Shown here piece after piece: positions 1 through 7,690 of a DNA stretch of 32,909 bases. The notes beneath the pieces were generated by a model. That model worked only from the letters and a program-made list of their open reading frames with translations, made no database searches and was not told the DNA's origin. The position numbers and the translations under genes were made by a program. Within the stretch, counting starts at the first letter, position 1. Every line of letters begins with the position of its first letter. The DNA is from Hyphomicrobiales bacterium (lineage in GTDB: Bacteria > Pseudomonadota > Alphaproteobacteria > Rhizobiales > Hyphomicrobiaceae): assembly GCA_025353015.1 (NCBI GenBank), contig JANXRM010000501.1:1-32909 (forward strand), given 5' to 3'.

Positions 1-758
1 TGCGTCAGCATCGCCCCTTTCGGCGTGCCGGTCGTCCCGCCCGTGTATTGCAGGACCGCCAAATCAGTCTGGGGGGCGATCGCCGGTTTGATGACCTTTC
101 CATCATTGGCGATGAGATTGGCGTCGAAGAGGAGCTTCGAGGCAACGGGCGACGCGTGCGGCCGTGCCAGGTCGCCACTCTTGAACAACTTGAAAAGCAA
201 CGATTTACTGCTCGGCAGCAAAGCCGGAAACGACGCGATGATGGCGCGCGGCAACGTACCGGCCTGGAGCAGCGCCTCGACTTTGGTGAAGAGCAGCTTG
301 AGATCGAGCGTGACCATGAATTCGGTCTCGCTGTCGCGGACCTGACTGGCCAGTTCCTCGACAGTGTAGAGCGGGTTGTAGTTCACCACCGTGCCGCCAG
401 CTTTGAGGATGGCAAAATAGTAAATCACGAAGGTCGGCGAGTTCGGCAGGAAGAGGCCGACTTTGGTCCCCTTGCCGACACCGAGCAGCTGCAAGCCTTT
501 TGCTGTCCGGTCGGCAAGCTCCCGAATTTCACCGTAAGTCTTTTTAGAGCCGAGAAAATTTGTACATGGTGCCGCGGGATGATGCGCGGCTGCCCTGTCG
601 AGCAACTCGCCGAGCGGAAAGGCAGCGAAGCTCTGGTTCCAGTCGATACCTTTGGGATAGGCCTTGATCCAGGGATACGTCAGGGCGGTACCGTCAGTCT
701 CTATCGACGACCGTCCGAACTCCGCCTTGCCTGGTATGGCCTGAATATTGCTCGCCAT
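1..758 (-). CDS. Long-chain acyl-CoA synthetase (AMP-forming), N-terminal part, cut by window edge
   Basis: Activates a carboxylic (probably fatty) acid to its acyl-CoA through an acyl-adenylate. Reading the minus strand from the ATG at 758 gives an uninterrupted 252-codon frame that runs off position 1. It begins MASNIQAIPGKAEFGR and is preceded by GAGGAGGAAC, a strong ribosome site. Near the window edge it shows the P-loop signature of the AMP-binding superfamily, YTGGTTGTPKGAMLT. The segment LPNSPTFVIYYFAILKAGG upstream is also typical of FadD-like ligases. The C-terminal two thirds, including the adenylate-binding and hinge motifs, lie outside the window, so substrate chain length cannot be judged. 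It is divergent from an acyl carrier protein and a ketoacyl synthase, which suggests a lipid-related role. Confident of the family, not of the substrate. Confidence 0.9.
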   Translation of the reverse strand, partial: MASNIQAIPGKAEFGRSSIETDGTALTYPWIKAYPKGIDWNQSFAAFPLGELLDRAAAHHPAAPCTNFLGSKKTYGEIRELADRTAKGLQLLGVGKGTKVGLFLPNSPTFVIYYFAILKAGGTVVNYNPLYTVEELASQVRDSETEFMVTLDLKLLFTKVEALLQAGTLPRAIIASFPALLPSSKSLLFKLFKSGDLARPHASPVASKLLFDANLIANDGKVIKPAIAPQTDLAVLQYTGGTTGTPKGAMLT

Positions 759-1194
759 TTTCCCTGGTTCCTCCTCAAATGGGCCAACCGCACCCGTCTC
801 GCGCGCGTGTTTCAAGCTGAACCTGCCACCAGTTCATTCAACACACAATTTGTTGTGTACGCCAGCCGCAGCCCTTCCATCGCGGCTCTCGTTTGGGCTC
901 TCGGCGTTGGCCTGGTGAACTCGGCCAGGGCCGGAAATTGGCTTTTTCACCAGGATTCCTGTGCGGGAGGGACAACGGTGGCAATGGATTTGCTCGCTGT
1001 CGGCACGGGATTTGCTATTGTTGCAACAGTCGAGAGTCGCACAGTGAGAGTCGCGGCTGGACGGAACCTGTGTTTCCGTTTATCAGACGTGTGGCTTGCC
1101 CTTCAGAGTGGGTGGGAAGTGCTGGCTGTTAGGCGGGCGGCCGATCCACTCAAATCAGCTCCGTGTTCGCAGGTGCGTGGAGCAGGAGAACAAA
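759..1194. other. 436-bp divergent intergenic region between acyl-CoA synthetase and acyl carrier protein
   Basis: No convincing gene is seen here; the open frames crossing it are antisense to the synthetase or lack a ribosome site. It must hold the promoters of both divergent units. Visible structure: a palindrome at 843-858 (listed separately) and a looser inverted repeat, CCTGGTGAA at 911-919 with TTCACCAGG at 946-954, enclosing a smaller CGGCC/GGCCG stem. No clear -35/-10 pair could be assigned. Confidence 0.5.
843..858. promoter_or_regulatory. Palindrome ACACAA-TTTG-TTGTGT, candidate operator
   Basis: A perfect 6+6 inverted repeat with a 4-bp centre lies about 85 bp upstream of the acyl-CoA synthetase start, in otherwise GC-rich DNA. 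Its AT-rich, compact symmetry is what a dimeric TetR- or GntR-type regulator of fatty acid genes would use. No regulator gene is adjacent, so the assignment is inference only. Confidence 0.3.
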
Positions 1195-1473
1195 ATGGAC
1201 GATACCACGACCAAGATCATCGAGATTCTCAAGAAGCATATGAAGGAGCCGCGCGACGATATCACGCCTGTAACGGCCCTGGCGGACCTGAAAATCGAAT
1301 CGATCGATCTCGCCATGATCGTTTTCGAGCTTGAGGATACCTTCGGCATCGAGATTCCATACAACGCCAACGATACCGAGGAAGCGGCGGCCTTCAAGTC
1401 CGTCGGGTCGGTTGTCGAGCGCGTGAAACAGGTGATCGCTGGCAGCCCCAAGAAGGCAGCGGCAAAGGCTTGA
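1195..1473 (+). CDS. Acyl carrier protein, non-housekeeping type
   Basis: A 92-residue carrier protein that would hold acyl groups on a phosphopantetheine arm in the cytoplasm. The attachment Ser is Ser36 within KIESIDLAM; the usual DSL motif reads ESI here. The helix that follows, FELEDTFGIEIP, is a typical acidic recognition helix. The C-terminus carries an Ala/Lys-rich tail (SPKKAAAKA) that AcpP lacks. The ATG at 1195 follows GGAGCAGGAGAAC, a good ribosome site; an in-frame start further upstream has none. A FabF-type synthase begins 93 bp downstream on the same strand, so the pair probably forms a dedicated acyl-chain module. The sequence does not match what I know of rhizobial AcpXL or NodF closely enough to name it. 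Confidence 0.9.
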   Translation: MDDTTTKIIEILKKHMKEPRDDITPVTALADLKIESIDLAMIVFELEDTFGIEIPYNANDTEEAAAFKSVGSVVERVKQVIAGSPKKAAAKA

Positions 1474-1566
1474 TCTGACGTCCGCGCTCCGGCACCGGTT
1501 ATACCGGTGCCCGAGGCGCAACTCGACCGGTGAGGTGCGACCGGAACCGGAAAAAGGAATTCGGAC

Positions 1567-2802
1567 TTGACTGACAAATCAGCGGCTCCGCGCCGTGTGG
1601 TCGTAACGGGCGTTGGGGCCGTTACTCCAATCGGTCTCGACGTCAATGAGTACTGGGCGTCGTTGAAGGCAGGACGGTCCGGCATCAGCCGCATCGAGAA
1701 CTGGCCGCTTGAGGATTTGTACATCCACATTGCGGGCGAGATCAAAGGTTTCGATCCGGCCAAGCACGTCAAGAGTCGGCGAACCCAATACGGCGATCGC
1801 TATTCCTGGTTTGCCGGACGTGCCGCCGACGAGGCATGGGCTCAGTCCGGGCTCGCGATACCGGCTGCAAACCCTTACCGTGTCGCAGCCATCATCGGGT
1901 CCGGCGCCGGCGGCATGTCGACGACCGAGAGCGCCTACCGCGACTTGTTCATTCTGAACAAGAAGGCGACCAACCCACTGACATTGCTGCGCATCATCGG
2001 CTCGTCCGCGGCGGCCCACGTCGGCATCGAACTTGGCATCAAAGGTCCGACGTTCGCCACCTGTTCGGCCTGTTCGACGGCGACGCACGCCATTGGCCTT
2101 GGCATCGATTACATCCGGCACGGTCAAGTGGACGTGGCGGTCACTGGCGCCAGCGAAGCAGTGCTGACCTATGGTGGCTTGCGCGTCTGGCAAGCCATGC
2201 GCGTATTGTCGCCGGAAGGCTGCTTTCCGTTCTCGAAAAAGCGCAACGGCACGGTTCTTGGCGAGGGCGCTGGCATTCTGGTGCTCGAAGAACTGGAGCA
2301 CGCCAAGAAGCGCGGCGCCAAGATCCTGGCCGAGGTGTTGGGCTACGGCCTTTCGTCCGACAGCAAGGACATGGTCAACCCGGATGTCGACGGTCCGCGC
2401 ATCGCCATGCAAACAGCGCTGGCTGATGCCGGCCTCCAGCCCAGCGATATCGATTATCTCAACGCACACGGCACCGCGACGACGCTCAACGACGCCAATG
2501 AAACAAATGCCATCAAGATGGTGTTCGGCGACTTGGCTGCGAAGCTCTCGATCTCATCGACGAAGTCCATGACCGGGCATTTGCTCGGTGCGGGCGGCGC
2601 CGTGGAGGCCATTGCCTGCATCAAGGCGATCGAGGAGGGCTTCGTTCCGCCGACGATCAATCTCCACGAGCCCGATCCGAAGTGCGACCTGGACTACACG
2701 CCGAACGTCGGCAAGGCCAAGAAGATCAAATACGCGCTGTCGAACTCGTTCGCCTTCGGCGGCCTGAACGCGGTGCTGGCCTTCGGCCCACCACCAGCCT
2801 GA
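1567..2802 (+). CDS. fabF: Beta-ketoacyl-ACP synthase II (FabF family)
   Basis: Condenses malonyl-ACP with an acyl-ACP to elongate a fatty chain by two carbons. The 411-residue length matches FabF (about 413). The thiolase-fold catalytic triad is present: Cys169 in CSACSTATH, His301 in NAHGTATT and His338 in STKSMTGHLLGAGG, with Lys333 also conserved. The C-terminal loop NSFAFGGLNAVL is the usual gatekeeping Phe/Gly motif. The start is TTG at 1567, preceded by AAAAAGGA; no ATG fits the N-terminus better. It follows the acyl carrier protein gene and ends at a strong terminator, so the two genes form a short operon. It may be a paralogue devoted to a special lipid rather than the housekeeping enzyme; the symbol denotes the family. 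Confidence 0.9.
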   Translation: MTDKSAAPRRVVVTGVGAVTPIGLDVNEYWASLKAGRSGISRIENWPLEDLYIHIAGEIKGFDPAKHVKSRRTQYGDRYSWFAGRAADEAWAQSGLAIPAANPYRVAAIIGSGAGGMSTTESAYRDLFILNKKATNPLTLLRIIGSSAAAHVGIELGIKGPTFATCSACSTATHAIGLGIDYIRHGQVDVAVTGASEAVLTYGGLRVWQAMRVLSPEGCFPFSKKRNGTVLGEGAGILVLEELEHAKKRGAKILAEVLGYGLSSDSKDMVNPDVDGPRIAMQTALADAGLQPSDIDYLNAHGTATTLNDANETNAIKMVFGDLAAKLSISSTKSMTGHLLGAGGAVEAIACIKAIEEGFVPPTINLHEPDPKCDLDYTPNVGKAKKIKYALSNSFAFGGLNAVLAFGPPPA

Positions 2803-2839
2803 GGCGCCGGCAGCCTGAGGAGCCGGCAGCCTGAGGCCC
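2795..2839 (+). repeat. 16-bp tandem repeat, 2.8 copies, spanning the fabF stop
   Basis: The unit CAGCCTGAGGMGCCGG occurs at 2795-2810 and 2811-2826, with a partial third copy CAGCCTGAGGCCC at 2827-2839. The first copy contains the fabF TGA stop (2800-2802). Replication slippage is the likely origin. Each copy repeats a possible TGA, so the stop is kept if the copy number changes. Confidence 0.8.
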
Positions 2840-2906
2840 AATTGCTTCTCGGCGATGCATCCAAGAGCATCCGATCAAGACATCAAACCAATAATGGGAA
2901 ACGATT

Positions 2907-2942
2907 AACGGGCTGAACGCGAGTTCAGCCCGTTTCTATTGT
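2907..2942 (+). terminator. Intrinsic terminator after fabF
   Basis: A perfect 12-bp stem, AACGGGCTGAAC (2907-2918) pairing with GTTCAGCCCGTT (2923-2934), encloses a GCGA tetraloop and is followed by TCTATTGT. It closes the acp-fabF unit and also lies just downstream of the converging pspA-like gene, so it may act on both strands. Confidence 0.85.
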
Positions 2943-2979
2943 ACTCGTTACTTCATTGTGACTTGAACTAAAAAACAGA

Positions 2980-3666
2980 TCAGCGCGCGCCACCAGCCGT
3001 TTTCAAAGCGGCAAGGCGTTCAGCGACACGGACATTGCGCGAAACTTTGTCCAGTTCGCCAAGCTTCTGAGCCACGTCACGGTCGGTCTTCGTCAGGCCC
3101 GGCATGCCTGAAACATGGCCCATCGCGCGGTCGAACGCGTGTTGCGCATTTTCGACGCGGCGCTCGGCCGACATCCGGCGTCCCTGGTCGCAGGGCGCCG
3201 AGCCGCTCATCTCGGCAGCCGCTTGACGGGCTGCCAGGAACGACGCCAGTTCCGTTTCCATCTCACGTTTGCGCTCGGTCAGTTGGGCGACCAGACCTTC
3301 GAGCTTGTTTTGATTTTCTGCGGCTTCGGCCATCGCGGTTTCGAACTGCGGCACCAGACCTTCCAGCTCGAGCTGGCGGGAAAGAGCCGCCTCGGCCAGG
3401 TCATCCCGGTTCTGGGTCAGGGCAAACTTCGCCTTCTCGGTCAACTCGTCTTGCTTGGCCTTGGACAACACGATCCGGCGGTTGGCATGATGGCGGGCGG
3501 CAATGACCTGGCCAAGCTCATGGCGGACTTCGTCGATGGTGCGATCGACCTCGCGGATGGCTTCGCGCATCACGTTTTCGGACGACGCCTTCTCCATGGC
3601 ATCGACGAGGCCATGCACGCTTCCCGACATCAACCGCTTCACACGCAGCACCAAGCTCTCAGCCAT
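2980..3666 (-). CDS. PspA/IM30 (Vipp1) family membrane-stress protein
   Basis: A cytoplasmic, membrane-associating coiled-coil protein of the ESCRT-III-like PspA family, which stabilises the inner membrane under stress. The 228 residues are nearly all helical and charged, starting MAESLVLRVKRLMSGS with an amphipathic N-terminal helix typical of the family, followed by long heptad-rich stretches. The ATG at 3666 is preceded by AGGGAGAG; a longer in-frame reading starting at 3708 has no ribosome site. It is divergent from lemA and the M48 protease gene, a grouping that suggests envelope maintenance. There is no pspF, pspB or pspC beside it and no full sigma-54 site, so enterobacterial-style regulation is not supported. 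Confidence 0.85.
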   Translation of the reverse strand: MAESLVLRVKRLMSGSVHGLVDAMEKASSENVMREAIREVDRTIDEVRHELGQVIAARHHANRRIVLSKAKQDELTEKAKFALTQNRDDLAEAALSRQLELEGLVPQFETAMAEAAENQNKLEGLVAQLTERKREMETELASFLAARQAAAEMSGSAPCDQGRRMSAERRVENAQHAFDRAMGHVSGMPGLTKTDRDVAQKLGELDKVSRNVRVAERLAALKTAGGAR

Positions 3667-3763
3667 CGTTCTCTCTCCCTGAACCGACGCTCGCATCGTG
3701 CCCCGCATCCCGTGAAATTTCGTTTAATCCGAGCACACTTTTTCATGTTGGACGGCGATCCCG

Positions 3764-3787
3764 AATTGGCACAAACACACACCAATT
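3764..3787. promoter_or_regulatory. Inverted repeat AATTGG-N12-CCAATT between pspA-like and lemA genes
   Basis: Perfect 6-bp half-sites at 3764-3769 and 3782-3787, spaced by 12 bp, lie in the 203-bp divergent region. It could bind a dimeric regulator of either unit. The half-sites are short, so chance is not excluded. Confidence 0.25.
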
Positions 3788-3869
3788 ATTGTCCGTTTTC
3801 GTTGAGCGGGTCTTCACCAGCCGCCGTTACCTTCCGTTCGCATCGTATGTGCCATCTGGGGGGATCGGG

Positions 3870-4433
3870 ATGGAATCGTCACTCGTCATTGGTTTGCTGG
3901 TGTTTGCAGTCGTACTTCTCTATTTCGTCATGGCCAACAACCGGTTGGTGGCCTTGCGGCGGCGTTGCGATCAGGCCTTCGCCGATATCGACGTGCAAAT
4001 GAAGCAGCGGCATGATCTCGTTCCCAATCTCGTCGCGACGGTGAAAGGCTACACGGCGCACGAGCGTGCCAGCCTCGATGCCGTCGTGCAGGCACGGATG
4101 GCAGCCCTCAAGGCGGCCTCGCCGGCCGAACAGCTGCAGGCAGAAACCAGGCTCGGCCGGCAGCTCGGCCAGGTTCTGGCGCTGGCCGAATCCTATCCCG
4201 ATCTGAAAGCGTCAGCCCATTTCGCAGCACTTCGCGACGAAATCGGCGACATCGAGAATAAGATCGCGGCCGCGCGCCGCTTCCTCAACCTGGCGGTCGC
4301 TGAATACAATACCTCGCTCGAGCAGTTTCCGGGCAACGTCGTCGGCCCGATGTTCGGTGCCAGCACACGCGCGGGCTTCGATCTCGGCGTCGAGCGTGTG
4401 TTCATTGAGGAAGCGCCCGTGGTCAAGTTCTGA
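3870..4433 (+). CDS. lemA: LemA family membrane protein
   Basis: A 187-residue LemA protein: a short N-terminus, one transmembrane helix (about residues 4-21), then a cytoplasmic or periplasmic helical bundle. The conserved block CDQAFADIDVQMKQRHDLVP, followed by NLVATVKGY, is diagnostic, and the later NTSLEQFPGN is also family-typical. The ATG at 3870 follows GGGGGGATCGGG; a TTG at 3789 in the same frame would add an unlikely 27-residue extension. The M48 metalloprotease gene starts 37 bp downstream, a pairing seen widely for LemA with HtpX-like proteases. The molecular role of LemA is not settled. Confidence 0.9.
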   Translation: MESSLVIGLLVFAVVLLYFVMANNRLVALRRRCDQAFADIDVQMKQRHDLVPNLVATVKGYTAHERASLDAVVQARMAALKAASPAEQLQAETRLGRQLGQVLALAESYPDLKASAHFAALRDEIGDIENKIAAARRFLNLAVAEYNTSLEQFPGNVVGPMFGASTRAGFDLGVERVFIEEAPVVKF

Positions 4434-4470
4434 CCCTGCCCCCTCGACAGCACGTCACCGAGCTTGCGCC

Positions 4471-5928
4471 ATGATGCAGAGCACCGGCCTCTACGGCCAC
4501 ATCCGCAACAACAACCTGAAGTCGTTCGGGCTGTTCCTGGCCTTTGCGGCAACGCTGGTGCTGATCTGGATGGTGTTGTTCCAGACCGTTTTCTGGCTGA
4601 CCGTACCGATACGCCAGACTCCTGCGAGCTGGCTTGCCGAATGGCGCACGCATGGCCTTTTCTGGATGACGCTGACGCGTCTGCATTATCCTGTCGCCGC
4701 TGCGATCGTCTGGAGCGTGAGCGCGTTCTTTTTTCACGCCCAGATCATTCGCTCCGCCACCGGCGCCAAAAGTCTGCGGCGAACGGAAGCGCCCAAGCTC
4801 TACAATCTGGTCGAGAACCTTGCGATCACGGCCGGCATCCCCATGCCGCGCATCGAGGTGATGGAGACGGCCGCGCTCAACGCCTACGCGTCAGGCTTGA
4901 GCCCCAGCGATGCCACGATCGCGGTCACACGCGGCCTTTTGAACACGCTGGACGATCGCGAGCTGGAGGCCGTTCTCGCGCACGAGATCACCCATATCCG
5001 CAACTACGACACGCGGATGATGGTGATTGCGGCCGTATTGTCGGGCGCCTTGTGCATGGCAGCCGAGTTGGCCTGGCGCCACATCTGCCGCCAGAAGATG
5101 CCACTGGCGCGCCTGTTCGAGGGCGATGTTTCGACGGCGGGGCTCCTGTTTGGAAATGCGGGGGACCGACCGGCTTTCGGTCTGAAAACTCCCGCACGGG
5201 TCATCCTCGCCATCATCTGTTGCATGATGCTTCCGATGGTTGGCGTTCCAGCGCTGGTGATTTACTTTGCGATCCGTTCGCGCCAGCGCCAGGCCAAGGC
5301 GGCGCAGGCCGTTTCGAACAAAGCGATTTCCTTCGTGCCGTCGCGGATCCTATTGTTTCCGCCGTTTTGGCCGGTCTGGGCCGTGTTGCTGGCGGGCGGA
5401 TTTTTTCTGATTATCGCCTACGTCATTGCAGCCGTGGCGCGCAGTGCCATTTCCCGCTCGAGGGAGTTCATGGCTGACGCCGGCGCTATCGAATTGACCA
5501 AGAACCCGCGCGCCCTCGTCTCCGCGCTGGTCAAGCTGCGCAACCGCGACGAGATCGAATCGCTCGATGCCAGCGTCATGGCGATGATGATCTCGTCGTC
5601 ACAGGTTGCCGGTTGGCTCGCAACGCATCCCTCGCACGAGGAGCGGATCGCAGCGTTGCAAATGTTTGCCGGCGCGCCGCGGACGACGACCTGGCGGCGG
5701 CGCAACGGCACGGAAATCATGACGCTCGGCCAGCCGTCGCTCGATGAAATGGCCCAGGCGTCGGTGCCTTTGGCGCCAACGTTCGGCCGGCGCGGCCAGA
5801 TCGCGCCAGCGACATTTCCGGGGGCAGTCGGCGGGGCGCCGATGCCAAGTCCCGGCGTTCAGGGTTTCGCTGCGGCACCCCGTTTCGGCAAACGAACTGC
5901 AAAACCTCTCGGCACGGCTCAAGCTTGA
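4471..5928 (+). CDS. M48 family zinc metalloprotease, HtpX-like membrane protein
   Basis: An integral inner-membrane zinc protease of 485 residues, probably in membrane protein quality control. The zinc motif HEITH sits at residues 171-175 and the third ligand is probably Glu332 in SREFMADA. Hydrophobic segments near 21-43, 72-92, 183-203, 245-267 and 301-323 frame the catalytic domain, and a Pro/Ala-rich tail of about 90 residues follows. The ATG at 4471 (MMQSTGLYGHIRNNN) begins 37 bp after lemA; longer readings overlap lemA. It is longer than classical HtpX (about 290 residues) and resembles the LemA-linked M48 branch. Its last 10 bp overlap the 3' end of the convergent ELM1-like gene. Confidence 0.9.
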   Translation: MMQSTGLYGHIRNNNLKSFGLFLAFAATLVLIWMVLFQTVFWLTVPIRQTPASWLAEWRTHGLFWMTLTRLHYPVAAAIVWSVSAFFFHAQIIRSATGAKSLRRTEAPKLYNLVENLAITAGIPMPRIEVMETAALNAYASGLSPSDATIAVTRGLLNTLDDRELEAVLAHEITHIRNYDTRMMVIAAVLSGALCMAAELAWRHICRQKMPLARLFEGDVSTAGLLFGNAGDRPAFGLKTPARVILAIICCMMLPMVGVPALVIYFAIRSRQRQAKAAQAVSNKAISFVPSRILLFPPFWPVWAVLLAGGFFLIIAYVIAAVARSAISRSREFMADAGAIELTKNPRALVSALVKLRNRDEIESLDASVMAMMISSSQVAGWLATHPSHEERIAALQMFAGAPRTTTWRRRNGTEIMTLGQPSLDEMAQASVPLAPTFGRRGQIAPATFPGAVGGAPMPSPGVQGFAAAPRFGKRTAKPLGTAQA

Positions 5929-6977
5929 GCGAACAGGTCCGGCAGTCGTTCCGACAATTGCTGGGCAAGCCGGTCGAGGTGGTTTTCCGTGAGCGGCTTG
6001 ATGTCGCCGAGAGCGGCAACGAACACGGCGGGCGCCAAGGCATCCAGGCTCAAGAACCGGCACCAGCCCTGATCGCGCATAAAGTCGCGATACTCGCGTT
6101 CATCGGTCTTGAATCCGTGAGCCCGGGGGGCGACGCCAACCACTGGCAACCGGGCGCAGACCGCCTCGGAAATCATAGTGCTCGAGTCCTCGGTGCACAG
6201 GATCGCCTCGACGGCGCTAAAGAGATGCGGCAGCGTGCCCGGTCCGGCGGTGCGGAAATCGATGAATTCGGCGATGGGGCCATCGGAGACCGCCGCCAGT
6301 GCTTGGATCGCATGGCCAACCGTGGCGGAGGTGCGCCGCGACGTCGACACCACCCAGCGGATGCCGTGTTCGCTATGACTGGCGCTTAAAAACGCGATCA
6401 GACGCTGCCACTCCGCGTCCGTGTAATGGAAGAGGCCCGAGTCGCCGCCGACCAGCAGCCCGGCAACTTTGGGTGCCTGTCCCGGCAACAGTGATGCTTT
6501 GCGCCGTCCGAGCGAATCGGGGTCGATACCGTTTGGTTTCAGTGCCACGAGATGCCGGGGCAGGCCGGCATGTCCGGCGTAGGAGGAAACGATCAGTGAG
6601 AATGCGTCGGCGCGCATCCGGCGCAGCGTGCCGCAGAATATGTTGCGGGCTCCGAGCAGCCGTGCCGCCGCCGCGTTCGCCGCCAGCGTTTCTCCGCCGG
6701 CCGAAAGCACGAGATCCGCCCTCGCCGGCAAGGCACTGGCATCGAGCCCATAGCCGAGGCTCAGAATCACCCGCGCGGGCGTACCCCGATCCACCAAGGC
6801 CCCGAGCAGGCGCCCCGGCGCGATCCGCCGTCGCGCCACAGCCACCCGCGTCACGGTCACCGGACGGCGGCGAGCGATGGCAGCCGCAACCCCGTCCGCG
6901 AGGTGGTAATGGCCCGGCCGGCCATCGGAGAGGAGGAGGATCGCCAAGGATTGCATCCAGCCGCGATACCGGGTCAT
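5919..6977 (-). CDS. ELM1-like protein (mitochondrial fission ELM1/DUF1022 family)
   Basis: Bacterial member of the family named after plant ELM1, with a fold thought to resemble GT-B glycosyltransferases; no enzymatic activity is established to my knowledge. Features seen: the N-terminal LLSDGRPGHYHLADGVA, a central VAGLLVGGDSGLFHY, and a C-terminal CTEDSSTMISEAVCARLPV that resembles the nucleotide-sugar site of GT-B enzymes. The chosen ATG at 6977 (MTRYRGWMQSLAILLL) gives 352 residues. An ATG at 6956 fits the family N-terminus equally well, and a GTG at 7013 is also in frame; none has a strong ribosome site. It converges on the M48 protease gene with a 10-bp overlap and is divergent from def. 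Confidence 0.8.
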   Translation of the reverse strand: MTRYRGWMQSLAILLLSDGRPGHYHLADGVAAAIARRRPVTVTRVAVARRRIAPGRLLGALVDRGTPARVILSLGYGLDASALPARADLVLSAGGETLAANAAAARLLGARNIFCGTLRRMRADAFSLIVSSYAGHAGLPRHLVALKPNGIDPDSLGRRKASLLPGQAPKVAGLLVGGDSGLFHYTDAEWQRLIAFLSASHSEHGIRWVVSTSRRTSATVGHAIQALAAVSDGPIAEFIDFRTAGPGTLPHLFSAVEAILCTEDSSTMISEAVCARLPVVGVAPRAHGFKTDEREYRDFMRDQGWCRFLSLDALAPAVFVAALGDIKPLTENHLDRLAQQLSERLPDLFAQA

Positions 6978-7089
6978 GGGGCTGCTTGCAACGGACGGGG
7001 CGTCGCGGGGCACCGAAAGTGCCGGTTTTCAGCCGTAGCCTGCTTCCAGCCATTGACCGTCGCGCGGCCTGTCCTTATTTGACAGGCAC

Positions 7090-7608
7090 ATGACGATACT
7101 CCCGATCATCACCCTCCCGGATCCGGTCCTGCGCAAGAAGGCTATACCTGTCGAGCAGGTGGACGAGGCGCTGCGCCGGTTGGCCGACGACATGCTGGCG
7201 ACCATGTACGATGCCCCAGGCATCGGCCTGGCGGCGCCGCAGGTCGGCATCTCCCGGCGTCTGGTCGTGCTGGATGCAGCCGGCGACGAGGAGGCCAAGC
7301 AACCGTTGGTTCTGATCAATCCCGAGATATTGAAACTGGGTCCGGAAAAACGCGTCTACGAGGAGGGCTGTCTTTCGATCCCCGACGTCAAGGTGGAGAT
7401 CGAACGGCCGTCGACGTTGACAGTGCGTTTTCTCGACCGTGATGGAAAGCGCCAGGAGCTGGCTGCCGAAGGCTTGCTGGCAACCGCGATCCAGCACGAG
7501 GTCGATCACTTGGATGGGCGGCTGATCATCGATTTCCTGTCGCGGTTGAAGCGGGACATCATCGTTCGTCGCTTTCGCAAGCAGATCAAGCCTGGCAACA
7601 GCGATTGA
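7090..7608 (+). CDS. def: Peptide deformylase
   Basis: Removes the formyl group from the N-terminal methionine of nascent proteins. The 172 residues contain all three family motifs in order: GIGLAAPQVG (44-53), EGCLSIP (92-98) with metal ligand Cys94, and HEVDHLDG (136-143) with ligands His136 and His140 and catalytic Glu137. The start at 7090 matches the usual MTILPIITLPDPVLR N-terminus, although the ribosome site is weak. fmt begins 82 bp downstream on the same strand, the common def-fmt pairing that couples deformylation with formylation. Confidence 0.97.
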   Translation: MTILPIITLPDPVLRKKAIPVEQVDEALRRLADDMLATMYDAPGIGLAAPQVGISRRLVVLDAAGDEEAKQPLVLINPEILKLGPEKRVYEEGCLSIPDVKVEIERPSTLTVRFLDRDGKRQELAAEGLLATAIQHEVDHLDGRLIIDFLSRLKRDIIVRRFRKQIKPGNSD

Positions 7609-7690
7609 GGCGAGTGCCTGAACCGCCGCGTGAGCGTAGACTTGTGTTGCACCTGCCTTGCACCTCGTCCGGCCCCAACGGAGTTCCTAC

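Noticed and set aside
911-954. Inverted repeat CCTGGTGAA/TTCACCAGG as a terminator or riboswitch
   Set aside because: The loop is 26 nt with only a small inner stem, no T-run follows, and it matches no riboswitch I know.
48-1334. 428-codon plus-strand open frame across the acyl-CoA synthetase
   Set aside because: It is antisense to the synthetase, whose P-loop motif and ribosome site are clear, and runs into the acyl carrier protein gene in the wrong frame; its protein is Arg/Gly-rich without family features.
3764-3787. Sigma-54 promoter upstream of the pspA-like gene
   Set aside because: TTGGCAC resembles a -24 element but there is no TTGC at the right distance, and the match is on the strand that reads towards lemA, not pspA.
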